Shown here: in pieces, positions 6,190 to 13,751 of the stretch
How the letters are laid out: each line of letters begins with the position of its first letter
How positions within the stretch are numbered: the first letter of the stretch is position 1
IMG/VR virus record: IMGVR_UViG_3300042319_001922
Location: 20,362-84,361 of that record
Reading direction: 5' to 3' (one strand)
DNA length: 64,000 nt
Origin: a virus
Notes under the pieces: generated by a model
What the model was told of the DNA's origin: nothing
Databases searched by the model: none
The model's input: the letters and a program-made list of their open reading frames with translations, nothing else
Translations under genes and position numbers: made by a program

Positions 6190-7302
6190 TTAGAAAATCA
6201 AGGGTAAATTTCTGCGAGAATTGAGATTTTTAGTGGGTGCAACCAGTGCAAGATATTCAGGATTAATTCGTCCAATAATCTGTTTGCATATACTAGCATC
6301 AATAATGTGTTTGATTAACTCATCAATGGGTAACTGAAGCATTATCTTGGTTAATTCTATATCCTTAAATGGAGTGTGAGTTAATGTATTACCCAAGTGC
6401 CAGTATTGATAATCGTTGATATTGGCATCTAGTATTTGTCGAACCAGGTGCATGTATGTGGGATATCTATCACGAATTTCATGCCTGTTTGAATATGCGT
6501 CTTGGAATATTTTTAAATTTTTAGGCTTGTTAAAATACCCCACATGGTATCCGGTTGACTTTGCTAGTATGTCAACAATGTCAATATCCTGCCAAGCACA
6601 CCAGGTGGCTAGGGTATTTGGTCCACGGAGCAGAAACTCGTCTCCACATGCTCCAGTCAATAACATTGTGGGACTACGCCAATGATGTATCTGTCCGTAA
6701 CCCCAGTGCCGGGCTCGAATGTCTTCCCAATTAGCATTGGTAAAGGCGTCATACTCAAAGTGTTCATAGTCAACCACATCATGAACAACCCTGTGTTGTC
6801 GTGACAGAGCCAGTATTAATGCAGTATCAATCCCGCCAGACACAAATAATTTTTTTGGCAGATTGGCATAATCTTGTGCAAGGGCCACAAACTTTGTGCG
6901 CAGGTTTTGTTCAATTGCATCCAGACCCTGTTCAAGAGTCAACGATCCAGATCGTAGTTGACCCAGGGCTGGGTGCTTTTTAAATTGTATTCCAGTTGGT
7001 TCAAGAGTAATTTGAGTAGCAGTCCATACCGGTTGCCCAGATCCCAAAAGGTTGGTCAATGTTTCTGTAACGTCATTGTACCACAACGGAAATGAACGTT
7101 CAGCTTCGTGCACAAGCTGTATAGTTTCACCACTGACTGCTAGTTCTAGAAAATTGCCGCCAGGCAAAGTGTTGTGTCTATAGCCCTTGAACCAACCGCT
7201 GGCAGTGAGAGACCACCCATTATCATGACTGAACCACCAAGAGGCCAGGCGGTCATGATTGGGCAATCTCTGATCCGGTTGTCGGCTCAGGGTAAAAAAC
7301 AT
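6190..7302 (-). CDS. Asparagine-synthetase-like ATP-pyrophosphatase
   Basis: 370 residues. A PP-loop nucleotide-binding motif SGGIDT stands at residues 155-160 and the GDE of the asparagine synthetase/beta-lactam synthetase family at 220-222 (TGACGDEF). The family adenylates a carboxylate and transfers an amine. The N-terminal 120 residues resemble a shrunken Ntn-type glutaminase domain (GGNFLELAVSGETIQLVHEAERSFPLWY) but lack the N-terminal catalytic Cys that glutamine-dependent enzymes need, so it probably does not use glutamine. The start overlaps the clpP stop as TAATG. A real asparagine synthetase is around 500-600 residues, so this is more likely a specialised amidating or cyclising relative. 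Substrate unknown. Confidence 0.8.
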   Translation of the reverse strand: MFFTLSRQPDQRLPNHDRLASWWFSHDNGWSLTASGWFKGYRHNTLPGGNFLELAVSGETIQLVHEAERSFPLWYNDVTETLTNLLGSGQPVWTATQITLEPTGIQFKKHPALGQLRSGSLTLEQGLDAIEQNLRTKFVALAQDYANLPKKLFVSGGIDTALILALSRQHRVVHDVVDYEHFEYDAFTNANWEDIRARHWGYGQIHHWRSPTMLLTGACGDEFLLRGPNTLATWCAWQDIDIVDILAKSTGYHVGYFNKPKNLKIFQDAYSNRHEIRDRYPTYMHLVRQILDANINDYQYWHLGNTLTHTPFKDIELTKIMLQLPIDELIKHIIDASICKQIIGRINPEYLALVAPTKNLNSRRNLPLIF

Positions 7303-7922
7303 TAGCGTTTGGCCAAAATCTTGTCAGCAAGCCCGTATGCCACAGCTTCTTCTGCACTCAAGAACGTGTCAAACTTCATGGTGTTAAATAACTCGTCGTA
7401 TGTTTTGCCTGCTGTGTTGTGACGCACATACAATTCTGTCAGACGCTTGTTAATACGAACGCTTTCTTCAAAGATACGTTTGGAATCTTCAAACTGCAAA
7501 TCTTGTACATGCACTGATCCACGGGTGCCGGGCGTACCTGAACTAACACGGTGAATCATTGTGCGAGATTCAGGCAGCACAATACGTTTGCCGGGGGCGC
7601 CGGCTTGTGCTAGAAAACTGCCCATGCTGGCAGCTTGGCCCATTACAATGGTTTGCACGTCGGGTTTGATAAACTGCATGGTGTCGTAAATGGCCAGACC
7701 CGCTGTGACATTTCCGCCAGGGCTATTGATGTAAAAACTAATGTCTTTTTCTGGATCTTCGCTTTCCAAAAACAACAACTGCGCCACCAGTAGGCTGGCA
7801 GTGTGCTCGTTCACATCGGTATCTAGCATGATGATTCGATCTTTGAGCAAGCGACTGTAAATATCGTAACTGCGTTCACCTTTTGCAGTTTGTTCAACAA
7901 CCATGGGGATTAAACTTGGCAT
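7302..7922 (-). CDS. clpP: ClpP protease subunit (canonical)
   Basis: 206 residues, full ClpP length. The catalytic triad is visible: Ser99 in GQAASMGS, His124 in TMIHRVSSG, Asp185 in [10 protein letters not shown]; the oxyanion loop INSPGG (66-71) is intact. ClpP forms a double-heptamer chamber that degrades proteins unfolded by ClpX or ClpA. This phage also encodes ClpX (30734), ClpS (29566) and a divergent ClpP (9408). Own promoter at 7967-7995, ribosome site AAGGAA, downstream coupled to the asparagine-synthetase-like gene. Confidence 0.97.
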   Translation of the reverse strand: MPSLIPMVVEQTAKGERSYDIYSRLLKDRIIMLDTDVNEHTASLLVAQLLFLESEDPEKDISFYINSPGGNVTAGLAIYDTMQFIKPDVQTIVMGQAASMGSFLAQAGAPGKRIVLPESRTMIHRVSSGTPGTRGSVHVQDLQFEDSKRIFEESVRINKRLTELYVRHNTAGKTYDELFNTMKFDTFLSAEEAVAYGLADKILAKR

Positions 7923-7966
7923 TGTGTTCCTTGTAAATAATGCGGTCTCTAGTAGACTGTGAAGTA

Positions 7967-7995
7967 ATTATACATGATTTTTGCAGTCAGCGCAA
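7967..7995 (-). promoter_or_regulatory. Sigma70-type promoter of clpP
   Basis: TTGCGC, 17 bases, TATAAT on minus, about 45 bases before the clpP ATG. Confidence 0.6.
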
Positions 7996-8023
7996 TAGTT
8001 TCACTGCTCATATAGCTCAAAAC

Positions 8024-8031
8024 AATAAATA
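8024..8031 (+). promoter_or_regulatory. Late-type promoter box AATAAATA (plus)
   Basis: CAATAAATA eight bases before the ATG at 8039, like the one before the plus-strand gene at 12597. Such closeness would give a very short leader. Confidence 0.4.
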
Positions 8032-8038
8032 CTCTACT

Positions 8039-9418
8039 ATGCAAATAACAGATCTAACCGAAGCATCACTTGCTGCCTCCGAAATCCCCCCAAACAAGGC
8101 CAGTGCAGTTGCCAACCCAAAAACTGGCAAACCATTCACTCGCACAGAATTGTTTCTATACAAAGTAATGAGTGGATCACCATTTACCAAGGTAAGCGGC
8201 GGTGAAGTAACCATTGATCCCAAAGAAGCAAAGAATGTCAAGACTTGGCTGCAAACCGGGCCTAGGGGCGTGATAAAACTCAACACTATTGATCCAGCAA
8301 CCAAGCAGGTGAATGGTCAGATTAAAAATAACGAATTACAAAAAACTGTGGAGTTTGGCAGCAAAGAGAGCGAAGGCATCCCTGTTAAACCTGCAGATGT
8401 ATTTCCCAGTCAGGACGTGGATCCAGAAAAATTAGAAACTGGTGTTGCTAGCATACTAGATTACGGTGGCTTTCCTGCCAGCGAGTTGTACAATAAAATT
8501 GTCAATTCTCACTTGAAAGATCTAGGACAAGTTGGCGATGCTGTGATTGCCATGGCCAAGCAAATTTCTCAAAAGCAGGTACCAACAGTGCCACAAAATC
8601 TCAGTGCACAAGAACAAAAGGCCATTGAGCTCTATGCCAGCGAATTTCTTGGTGTGATGAGTGTGTTAAATGGCGTGGCAGATTTTCCCAAGCGTGATGC
8701 ATTCTTGGACTGGGTGGGTCAAGACCTGGGCAGTTTACTATTGTATTTTCCCAAGAACACCAGTAACCCCATTGCGGATAGTTATGGCTTGTTGAATAGA
8801 CAAACCGGTAATGCTCTTGCCATGAGCAGCAAGGCTGCCGGCAAAGGAGCGCCGCCTGCACTGACTTCCTTAAAGGTGCCACCATTCTTGGCAAAGAAAT
8901 ATCCTGAAGCCTACAGTTTCATCAAAGAAGCACAAGACCCATCACTTAGTGGTGTGTCACAACCGTTTGCATTGATGAACTGGTTGTATCAATACAGCCC
9001 CGAATTGGTACCTGAAGTATGGCGTCCATATTTGCCTTGGCAACCCGACGAAGTGCAAGACATTGTGACCAGTTTTAAAAAACAGGGAGGAAGTTTACCT
9101 CCAAAATTGATGAAGGCAGCCAGTGCTAGATTGAGTCCGCAAGTGGCAAATGGCAATGCCACAGATGGTGGCAAAGTATACTATGCAGTGATTAATGATG
9201 TTATGAAATTGGTCAATGCTGGGGCAGTGCCCAATTTCCGCGAAGCTGTCTTGACCAGCTTGGGATTCAACTTTGTTCAAATTTACAGCAATATCAAGAA
9301 TGGTAAATTGATCACAAAGGCCTTCTGGCCAGCCAAGGTTGATGGAAAGGTTTCACTCAAGACCAAGAGTTCGGCCCAGGAAGACAAGGGCAAAATTAGT
9401 TATCAGGTCAGCGACTGA
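8039..9418 (+). CDS. Large phage protein, probably virion-associated
   Basis: 459 residues from ATG 8039 (MQITDLTEASLAASEIPP), one of only five plus-strand genes. The N-terminal 125 residues are beta-rich and acidic (SPFTKVSGGEVTIDPKEAKN, then KLNTIDPATKQVNGQIKNNELQKT); the remainder is helical. The opening resembles other proteins here (MRIDELTAP at 49091, MKLNELGAL at 49927) and is typical of packaged phage proteins, which is the only basis for calling it virion-associated. An upstream extension in frame from 7940 overlaps the clpP promoter and is not credible. Its 3' end overlaps the divergent clpP by 11 bases, tail to tail. Confidence 0.6.
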   Translation: MQITDLTEASLAASEIPPNKASAVANPKTGKPFTRTELFLYKVMSGSPFTKVSGGEVTIDPKEAKNVKTWLQTGPRGVIKLNTIDPATKQVNGQIKNNELQKTVEFGSKESEGIPVKPADVFPSQDVDPEKLETGVASILDYGGFPASELYNKIVNSHLKDLGQVGDAVIAMAKQISQKQVPTVPQNLSAQEQKAIELYASEFLGVMSVLNGVADFPKRDAFLDWVGQDLGSLLLYFPKNTSNPIADSYGLLNRQTGNALAMSSKAAGKGAPPALTSLKVPPFLAKKYPEAYSFIKEAQDPSLSGVSQPFALMNWLYQYSPELVPEVWRPYLPWQPDEVQDIVTSFKKQGGSLPPKLMKAASARLSPQVANGNATDGGKVYYAVINDVMKLVNAGAVPNFREAVLTSLGFNFVQIYSNIKNGKLITKAFWPAKVDGKVSLKTKSSAQEDKGKISYQVSD

Positions 9419-9995
9419 CCGGGCGGCTCACACTTGCCACTAGATCGCAGATGCCATGAGTCAGTGCTTCTTGTGCCGACAAATACACATCTTGCGGTGG
9501 CAGTAACACTCGTTGAATTTCTTCAAGAGATAGGCCTGTGCAAGTCTTGTACAGTTCTATCATTCTCTGTTGTGTAAGTTCAAATTCTTTCACTGTGGCA
9601 AACAACTCATGTACCTTGCCCGAACTTCCCCAGCTGAACTGATGACTCAGGATACTGGTATTGGGTGTTAGAATTCTGCGTCCGGGAGTGCCGGCAATAA
9701 AAATACAAAGTCCAGCACTGGCAATCTGTCCCAGGCCCACTGTCTTGATGGGAATCGATGATGAATTCATCACGTCAATCAATGCAAATGCAGATGACAA
9801 ATCCCCACCCTCACTACAGATCATCAACAATAATTCCTTGTGTTTCTTCTTGCGAACAAGGGTTTCATGTAATATCCACTCTATCACTGGACGAACACTG
9901 TCATCTTCAATTTGATCCATAAGGACCATGATTCCCGAATCATTCAAGGATTGAGTGTGTGTTTCAAATGCTGGAAGTTCTTTTTCTTGAGTCAT
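9408..9995 (-). CDS. Divergent ClpP-like serine protease
   Basis: 195 residues. All three catalytic residues are in place: Ser93 in GLGQIASAG, His118 in ILSHQFSWG, Asp169 in PPQDVYLSAQEA. Outside these motifs it differs greatly from the canonical ClpP at 7302, with a modified substrate strand (ICSEGGDLSSA) and an Arg/Lys-rich helix at 48-54. It could form mixed rings with the other ClpP, as paired ClpP1/ClpP2 do in some bacteria, or act alone, for example in capsid maturation. No promoter is certain; TTGACC (10072-10077) with 17-base spacing to a poor -10 lies upstream. Confidence 0.85.
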   Translation of the reverse strand: MTQEKELPAFETHTQSLNDSGIMVLMDQIEDDSVRPVIEWILHETLVRKKKHKELLLMICSEGGDLSSAFALIDVMNSSSIPIKTVGLGQIASAGLCIFIAGTPGRRILTPNTSILSHQFSWGSSGKVHELFATVKEFELTQQRMIELYKTCTGLSLEEIQRVLLPPQDVYLSAQEALTHGICDLVASVSRPVSR

Positions 9996-10092
9996 GGTCT
10001 ATATAATCTACGTGTGGTTGGGCTAAATCAATATTTTACAGCATGTCCAATATTTCTTCTAGTACTTATGTGGTCAATAAGTGTAGCTCTGA

Positions 10093-11130
10093 CTAACAAC
10101 GCCCATTTCGAATAACCTGTATTTCAATCCGGTCCAGGTCCTGGGCTGGATTTTTGCCCAAATCCACCGACACAATGAATCTTTTGCTACGCACTGAATC
10201 AATATGCACTTCTTGCCCACCAATTTCTGCATAATACCAAGGTGCATACTGGGCATGAGATAATTCAGCCACAGCAAAGCAGTGCTGATATTGCACTGTG
10301 TTTTGTGTGTCCTTGATGGAGACCTGCACTCGCGGCCCCGACAATATCATTTCTCGTTGAATCAAATCGTACACCGCAGTATCATCATAAAAACTGGTGG
10401 CACGGCCCAGGACAGATACTACACTGGTGGTTTGACATTGGATAAACCACTTGCCGCAATCACTTCTTTGATTGGTGGCTTTCACAGCCTCGGCCAGACT
10501 GTTGATGTATTTTGAATTCCACGATATTGTGAATGGTATTTGTAAATGTCCTTGGTGACCAGGAACAACCAGCACTTGTGTTTTTCCAATAACAATATCA
10601 AATGCACGAGCAGGATAGTCAGCCAGCACAGATCCCAATAGGGTCATTGCAGTTGTTCTCTCTTGCTGGATAGTGTGTAATTGTACACTGACCCGATTTC
10701 CGTCAACGGTTCCTGCATCACGACTGACATTTAGCAACCGTTTGCTCAGTGCACTGTGACTGACCCAGACACGCATTGACATGCGCACCTGATTGCCCAC
10801 CTGTTGCTGGTTTAATATTTCATAGTCACTCACATAGCCAGCGGCGTATGTAATAATTTCATTGCGTCGAATACGAGACTGTTCAACTTCAGTTTCACTT
10901 GTGACAATGGTTCCAACTGCACGTTCCACTGCCATTTGGAATCCAGTTTTACGTGCTTGATCAACTGTGACACCGGTGGACGTTACGTCAACTTGAAACA
11001 CCCTCTGGCGATCCTTGAGAACCCATTGCGCCAAAGTGATGCCAACTCCCAATGGGGTTGGTTGGTAAGATATACCGGCATCTGCATAGATGCTGACTGC
11101 GCACAGCAGACCAGCAATTGTGCGCTTCAT
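10093..11130 (-). CDS. Exported FlgT-like protein
   Basis: 345 residues with a signal peptide (MKRTIAGLLCAVSIYADAG). Residues 50-130 (VTVDQARKTGFQMAVERAVG, then TIVTSETEVEQSRIRRNEIITYAAGYVSDYEIL) strongly resemble the N-terminal domain of flagellar assembly protein FlgT and related LPP20-type periplasmic domains. Such a protein is unexpected in a phage. The middle has two Cys pairs. It follows the lipoprotein gene by a single base, so both are translated together and probably act together in the periplasm. Family of the N-terminal domain is reasonably sure; role unknown. Confidence 0.65.
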   Translation of the reverse strand: MKRTIAGLLCAVSIYADAGISYQPTPLGVGITLAQWVLKDRQRVFQVDVTSTGVTVDQARKTGFQMAVERAVGTIVTSETEVEQSRIRRNEIITYAAGYVSDYEILNQQQVGNQVRMSMRVWVSHSALSKRLLNVSRDAGTVDGNRVSVQLHTIQQERTTAMTLLGSVLADYPARAFDIVIGKTQVLVVPGHQGHLQIPFTISWNSKYINSLAEAVKATNQRSDCGKWFIQCQTTSVVSVLGRATSFYDDTAVYDLIQREMILSGPRVQVSIKDTQNTVQYQHCFAVAELSHAQYAPWYYAEIGGQEVHIDSVRSKRFIVSVDLGKNPAQDLDRIEIQVIRNGRC

Positions 11131-11131
11131 G

Positions 11132-11809
11132 TCATTGACTCATCAATGTTCGTAAATTTTGACGGATAGGAGTGTGTTTCTCATCCCACCGATACACAAC
11201 TCGCACAGTTTTGCCGTTGTTGATTATATCGCTTTCGACCAGGTACAGGCCGCCAAGAATACCTTGATTGCGTACTGAAATGTTTGTTCGCACACGACTG
11301 GCAATACTCAGGGCATCGTTGCGGATGGCCACATTTTGTTCTGAATTAAGTTCACCTTTGTTGTCCGAATCATCATCACTGGCAATACTTGCAACTTCAT
11401 CACGACTCTTGTTTGTTGCAAATTTGTTTGTTTTGTTGTCGCGAGCCTTTTCCAAGTTGCGGCTGATCATCAACACTGAAGTAGAACTGGTGATAGTTTC
11501 CTTGTTGATAAAATCATTCAGTGCTTTCTTGGCTTCAAGTTCGGCAACTCTAAATGCCTCACGCGATGCATTCTGACTTCCGCCCCAGACTGGTGCATAT
11601 CCTGTGGTTTCAATTGCTTCCAATTTGCCCGACCAAGAATACACAATTTTGACCCCTTGACGCTTGAAGTTATTTGTGAGTTTCTGTTCACTGATGGCCT
11701 GCTGTGGACCAGCCGGGATAGCATCCTTTGATGATACGTCAGCTAACCTGGTTGATCCACAAGCGGTCAACATAGCAACAACAGGTATTAGCAATAGAGT
11801 TTTTTTCAT
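11132..11809 (-). CDS. Outer-membrane-type lipoprotein
   Basis: 225 residues from ATG 11809 (MKKTLLLIPVVAMLTACGS): a lipoprotein signal with lipobox LTAC, lipidated Cys about residue 17. An earlier in-frame start at 11869 would hide this signal. The mature part has a Trp/Gly-rich segment (GYAPVWGGSQNASREAFRVAELEAKKAL), an acidic Asp/Ser stretch (IASDDDSDNKGE) and a C-terminal strand region ending RVVYRWDEKHTPIRQ. The second helix resembles LPP20-like proteins. Sits between the entericidin-like gene (2 bases away) and the FlgT-like gene in one operon from the strong promoter at 12102-12130. Confidence 0.75.
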   Translation of the reverse strand: MKKTLLLIPVVAMLTACGSTRLADVSSKDAIPAGPQQAISEQKLTNNFKRQGVKIVYSWSGKLEAIETTGYAPVWGGSQNASREAFRVAELEAKKALNDFINKETITSSTSVLMISRNLEKARDNKTNKFATNKSRDEVASIASDDDSDNKGELNSEQNVAIRNDALSIASRVRTNISVRNQGILGGLYLVESDIINNGKTVRVVYRWDEKHTPIRQNLRTLMSQ

Positions 11810-11810
11810 T

Positions 11811-11933
11811 TTATTTTCCCGACATTTTGTCTTTAGTATAATCAGCAACTGATGAAATATCTTTGCCAAGCCCCGACACAGTTGAGCATGCGGCTAGTGT
11901 ACTCGACAACACAAGTGCTATAAAGATTTTCAT
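11811..11933 (-). CDS. Entericidin-like small lipoprotein
   Basis: 40 residues: signal MKIFIALVLSSTLAAC with lipobox LAAC, then CSTVSGLGKDISSVADYTKDK. The C-T-x-x-G-x-G-x-DI pattern is the hallmark of the entericidin A/B family of small membrane lipoproteins (EcnA antidote, EcnB toxin of enterobacteria). It starts with an ATGA overlap with the upstream gene stop. In a phage it could destabilise the cell envelope at lysis or protect against such an agent. Too short for automated gene calling, but the lipobox, motif and exact fit in the operon support it. Confidence 0.75.
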   Translation of the reverse strand: MKIFIALVLSSTLAACSTVSGLGKDISSVADYTKDKMSGK

Positions 11934-12058
11934 TTTGCTAGATCCTGACTATGTGTTTTAACTGTGTCAACACCCTTGTCCAGCATCCGAGCAATACCAG
12001 AAAACCCCACTGTGGCCAAAATTAGCCCAAAAACTGTGCCAACAATAAAATTACGCAT
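11930..12058 (-). CDS. 42-residue membrane protein
   Basis: MRNFIVGTVFGLILATVGFS, one glycine-rich transmembrane helix, followed by an amphipathic GIARMLDKGVDTVKTH and a short charged tail. ATG at 12058 with AAGGAG at the right distance. It is the first gene under the strong promoter at 12102-12130. Very similar small proteins are found in T4-like phages of aquatic bacteria; role unknown. Its position upstream of the entericidin-like gene suggests a membrane role. Confidence 0.7.
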   Translation of the reverse strand: MRNFIVGTVFGLILATVGFSGIARMLDKGVDTVKTHSQDLAK

Positions 12059-12101
12059 GATGCATCTCCTTGGTTACTAAAGAAAAAATCCTGTTATGCG
12101 T

Positions 12102-12130
12102 ATAATAGCACAACAGGATTTATTTGTCAA
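12102..12130 (-). promoter_or_regulatory. Strong sigma70 promoter of exported-protein operon
   Basis: TTGACA (consensus -35), 17 bases, TATTAT on minus, about 44 bases before the ATG at 12058. Confidence 0.85.
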
Positions 12131-12147
12131 GTGCTCTTAAAGAGCAC
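12131..12147. repeat. Perfect hairpin next to the -35 box
   Basis: GTGCTCTT, one base, AAGAGCAC. Lies 8 bases after the stop of the phasin-like gene and touches the -35 box of the next promoter. It may be a terminator lacking a strong T-run or an operator. Confidence 0.6.
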
Positions 12148-12154
12148 TGGGTTA

Positions 12155-12430
12155 TTACTTTTTGGTTGTAGTAGCTGTGTAAGCTTTCATGATACCTTCA
12201 CCAAATTTGGTGTAGTCGAACTTCATGGCATTCTGGCTTGCTTTGACCATTTCAGAACTGATTGTGGTAAATGTATCAATACCAACTTTTGCAGCCTTTT
12301 TGGTGTAGTCTGCTTGGGCGTCAATGAACTCATTCATGGCCTTGGCTGCTGTTTCGTTTTGTACAAAAGTCTTGACAAAAGTCTTTTTACCGGTTTGAAC
12401 GGTGTCGATGATTGCGTCTGCTGTAAACAT
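12155..12430 (-). CDS. Phasin-like helical protein
   Basis: 91 residues, almost entirely helical: MFTADAIIDTVQTGKKTFVKTF, then AAKAMNEFIDAQADYTKKAAKVGIDTFTTISSEMVKASQNA. The amphipathic helix pattern with Phe/Thr/Lys resembles phasin proteins that coat polyhydroxyalkanoate granules or act as non-specific chaperones; phasin-type proteins are known in a number of phages. Starts at ATG 12430 with AGGAG. Own promoter at 12491-12520. Confidence 0.55.
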   Translation of the reverse strand: MFTADAIIDTVQTGKKTFVKTFVQNETAAKAMNEFIDAQADYTKKAAKVGIDTFTTISSEMVKASQNAMKFDYTKFGEGIMKAYTATTTKK

Positions 12431-12490
12431 ATAATTCTCCTATTAAGCGAGTTTACTACAGGACCCGGCCTATCCAGCGTCCTATGTACT

Positions 12491-12520
12491 ATTATATATG
12501 ATATCTATGTTGCATTGCAA
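12491..12520 (-). promoter_or_regulatory. Promoter of phasin-like gene
   Basis: TATAAT (minus; 12491-12496) with TTGCAA 18 bases upstream (12515-12520). The -35 lies inside the palindrome 12507-12523. Confidence 0.55.
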
Positions 12521-12523
12521 CAT
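12507..12523. repeat. 17-base perfect palindrome in divergent region
   Basis: ATGTTGCA, T, TGCAACAT. It stands between the divergent genes 12430 (minus) and 12597 (plus) over the minus -35, so it is a good operator candidate. Confidence 0.7.
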
Positions 12524-12570
12524 AAATTTCTAGTGTTTGATCACTAATTTTTGGTATAAACCTTGTGAAC

Positions 12571-12578
12571 AATAAATA
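12571..12578 (+). promoter_or_regulatory. Late-type promoter box AATAAATA (plus)
   Basis: CAATAAATA about 19 bases before the ATG of the Ala/Pro/Lys-rich gene. Confidence 0.45.
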
Positions 12579-12596
12579 AAAACATAGGAGAACACT

Positions 12597-12902
12597 ATGT
12601 TTAACAAAATTAAAGAATTATTGTTTGGTAAACCAGCTCAGACTGTTGCTGAAGTACCTTACAAGGTTGAAACACCTGTGGTGGACACTGCTGATATTGC
12701 TCTGGCACAACTGCCTGCCGGCGGCGCAGAAATTGCAGACCGAACTACTCAAGCAGTGGTTGAAGGATCTACAAACAGGGTAGAAAAACCTGCGGCCAAG
12801 GCAGCATCACCTGCGGCCAAGGCACCTGTCAAGAAGCAACAGTTTGAAAAGAAAGCAGCGCCACCAAAACCTCGAGTACCCCGAAAACCTGTTGCAAAAT
12901 AA
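12597..12902 (+). CDS. Small Ala/Lys/Pro-rich protein
   Basis: 101 residues, MFNKIKELLFGKPAQTVAEV, ATG preceded by AGGAG. The first part is an amphipathic helix; the second half is low complexity with two tandem copies of KPAAKAASPAAKAP-like units and ends in a basic tail (PPKPRVPRKPVAK). Such tails bind DNA or RNA. No family recognised. It is a single-gene unit with a late-type box and its own terminator. Confidence 0.7.
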   Translation: MFNKIKELLFGKPAQTVAEVPYKVETPVVDTADIALAQLPAGGAEIADRTTQAVVEGSTNRVEKPAAKAASPAAKAPVKKQQFEKKAAPPKPRVPRKPVAK

Positions 12903-12926
12903 AAAGCCCCGAAAGGGGCTTTTTTA
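12901..12926 (+). terminator. Rho-independent terminator
   Basis: AAAAAGCCCC, GAAA, GGGGCTTTTTT immediately after the TAA of the plus-strand gene. The A-run makes it bidirectional, so it also ends the minus-strand SGNH gene side only if transcription came from upstream. Confidence 0.9.
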
Positions 12927-12982
12927 TAAGTGCTGGTTACGCAAATCCAGCGACACGCTATTTTGTGTCCGATTTCTAAGTA

Positions 12983-13738
12983 TTAATCAATTGCTTGGCT
13001 GACTAGATGCGCCCAGGCTCGATTGGTTTCAATGCCCGGATGGAATTTATCACCGTTGTAGTCGTTGGCTGCATAAGCCATTTCATAGATACCGTTGCGT
13101 TGCGAATCAGAGAAAATCCATCTTGCCCAGTCTATGTCATGAATCAAGGGCTGTAGTTCTGGATATTTCAGCACACCAAAATCTCCATTGGGACTACAAT
13201 GATCTTGATGGTGCCAGTAGTTCACATAGCTCATGAAATGGTAGGGTATGCCCCGAGCTTTGAGAAAATTCTGAGTTTTAACAATCTCCAGGAGATTGGT
13301 ATGAGCCAGACTGAGATTTGAGCTAACACGATACATAGGCTTGAACAAGTCTGTAGCATCTGAATTCAATGTCCAGGGACCAAGAAACCCACCACTAAAA
13401 ATATAGCCTAGGGTATTAGGGCCTGACTCCATCCGTCGATAAAACTTGTATCTATCAAACAGTGCATGCAAGCTGGGTGTGCTGATGTCAGTTAAAAAAT
13501 CTAACCTGCTAACGCCCGACCACATGATCAGCACATGATCTGTTGTGCCAGGATTTTGTAACACGTGCCTAACTACACTGTTGGCTATGTACAGGTTGCC
13601 TGCGCCAGGCTCAGCTAGATTAGTAATCTCAAAATCTGGGCGCAGTTGTTGTAATGGAGTGGGCCAACATACATTTTTCGGACTGCCTGGATGTTCGGGC
13701 CAGTGTGTAAAACTGCAACCAGATATGAGTATTTGCAT
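12983..13738 (-). CDS. SGNH/GDSL-type hydrolase
   Basis: 251 residues from ATG 13738 (MQILISGCSFTHWPEHPG). Block I GCSF carries the nucleophile Ser, NLAEPGAGN gives the Gly/Asn blocks, and GDKFHPG near the C-terminus gives the Asp-x-x-His pair. These enzymes hydrolyse or transfer acyl or carbohydrate esters; four such genes occur in this window. The start overlaps nothing and lies 13 bases after the pstS stop, so it may be co-transcribed with pstS. Substrate unknown. Confidence 0.75.
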   Translation of the reverse strand: MQILISGCSFTHWPEHPGSPKNVCWPTPLQQLRPDFEITNLAEPGAGNLYIANSVVRHVLQNPGTTDHVLIMWSGVSRLDFLTDISTPSLHALFDRYKFYRRMESGPNTLGYIFSGGFLGPWTLNSDATDLFKPMYRVSSNLSLAHTNLLEIVKTQNFLKARGIPYHFMSYVNYWHHQDHCSPNGDFGVLKYPELQPLIHDIDWARWIFSDSQRNGIYEMAYAANDYNGDKFHPGIETNRAWAHLVSQAID

Positions 13739-13751
13739 TTTTGTGTTTGAT

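Noticed and set aside
7940-8038. Start of the plus gene at 7940
   Set aside because: Thirty-three extra residues with a composition unlike the rest and lying over the clpP promoter; ATG 8039 fits the virion-protein style.
12131-12147. Certain terminator for the phasin-like gene
   Set aside because: The hairpin is perfect but lacks a T-run on the minus side, so it is listed only as a repeat.
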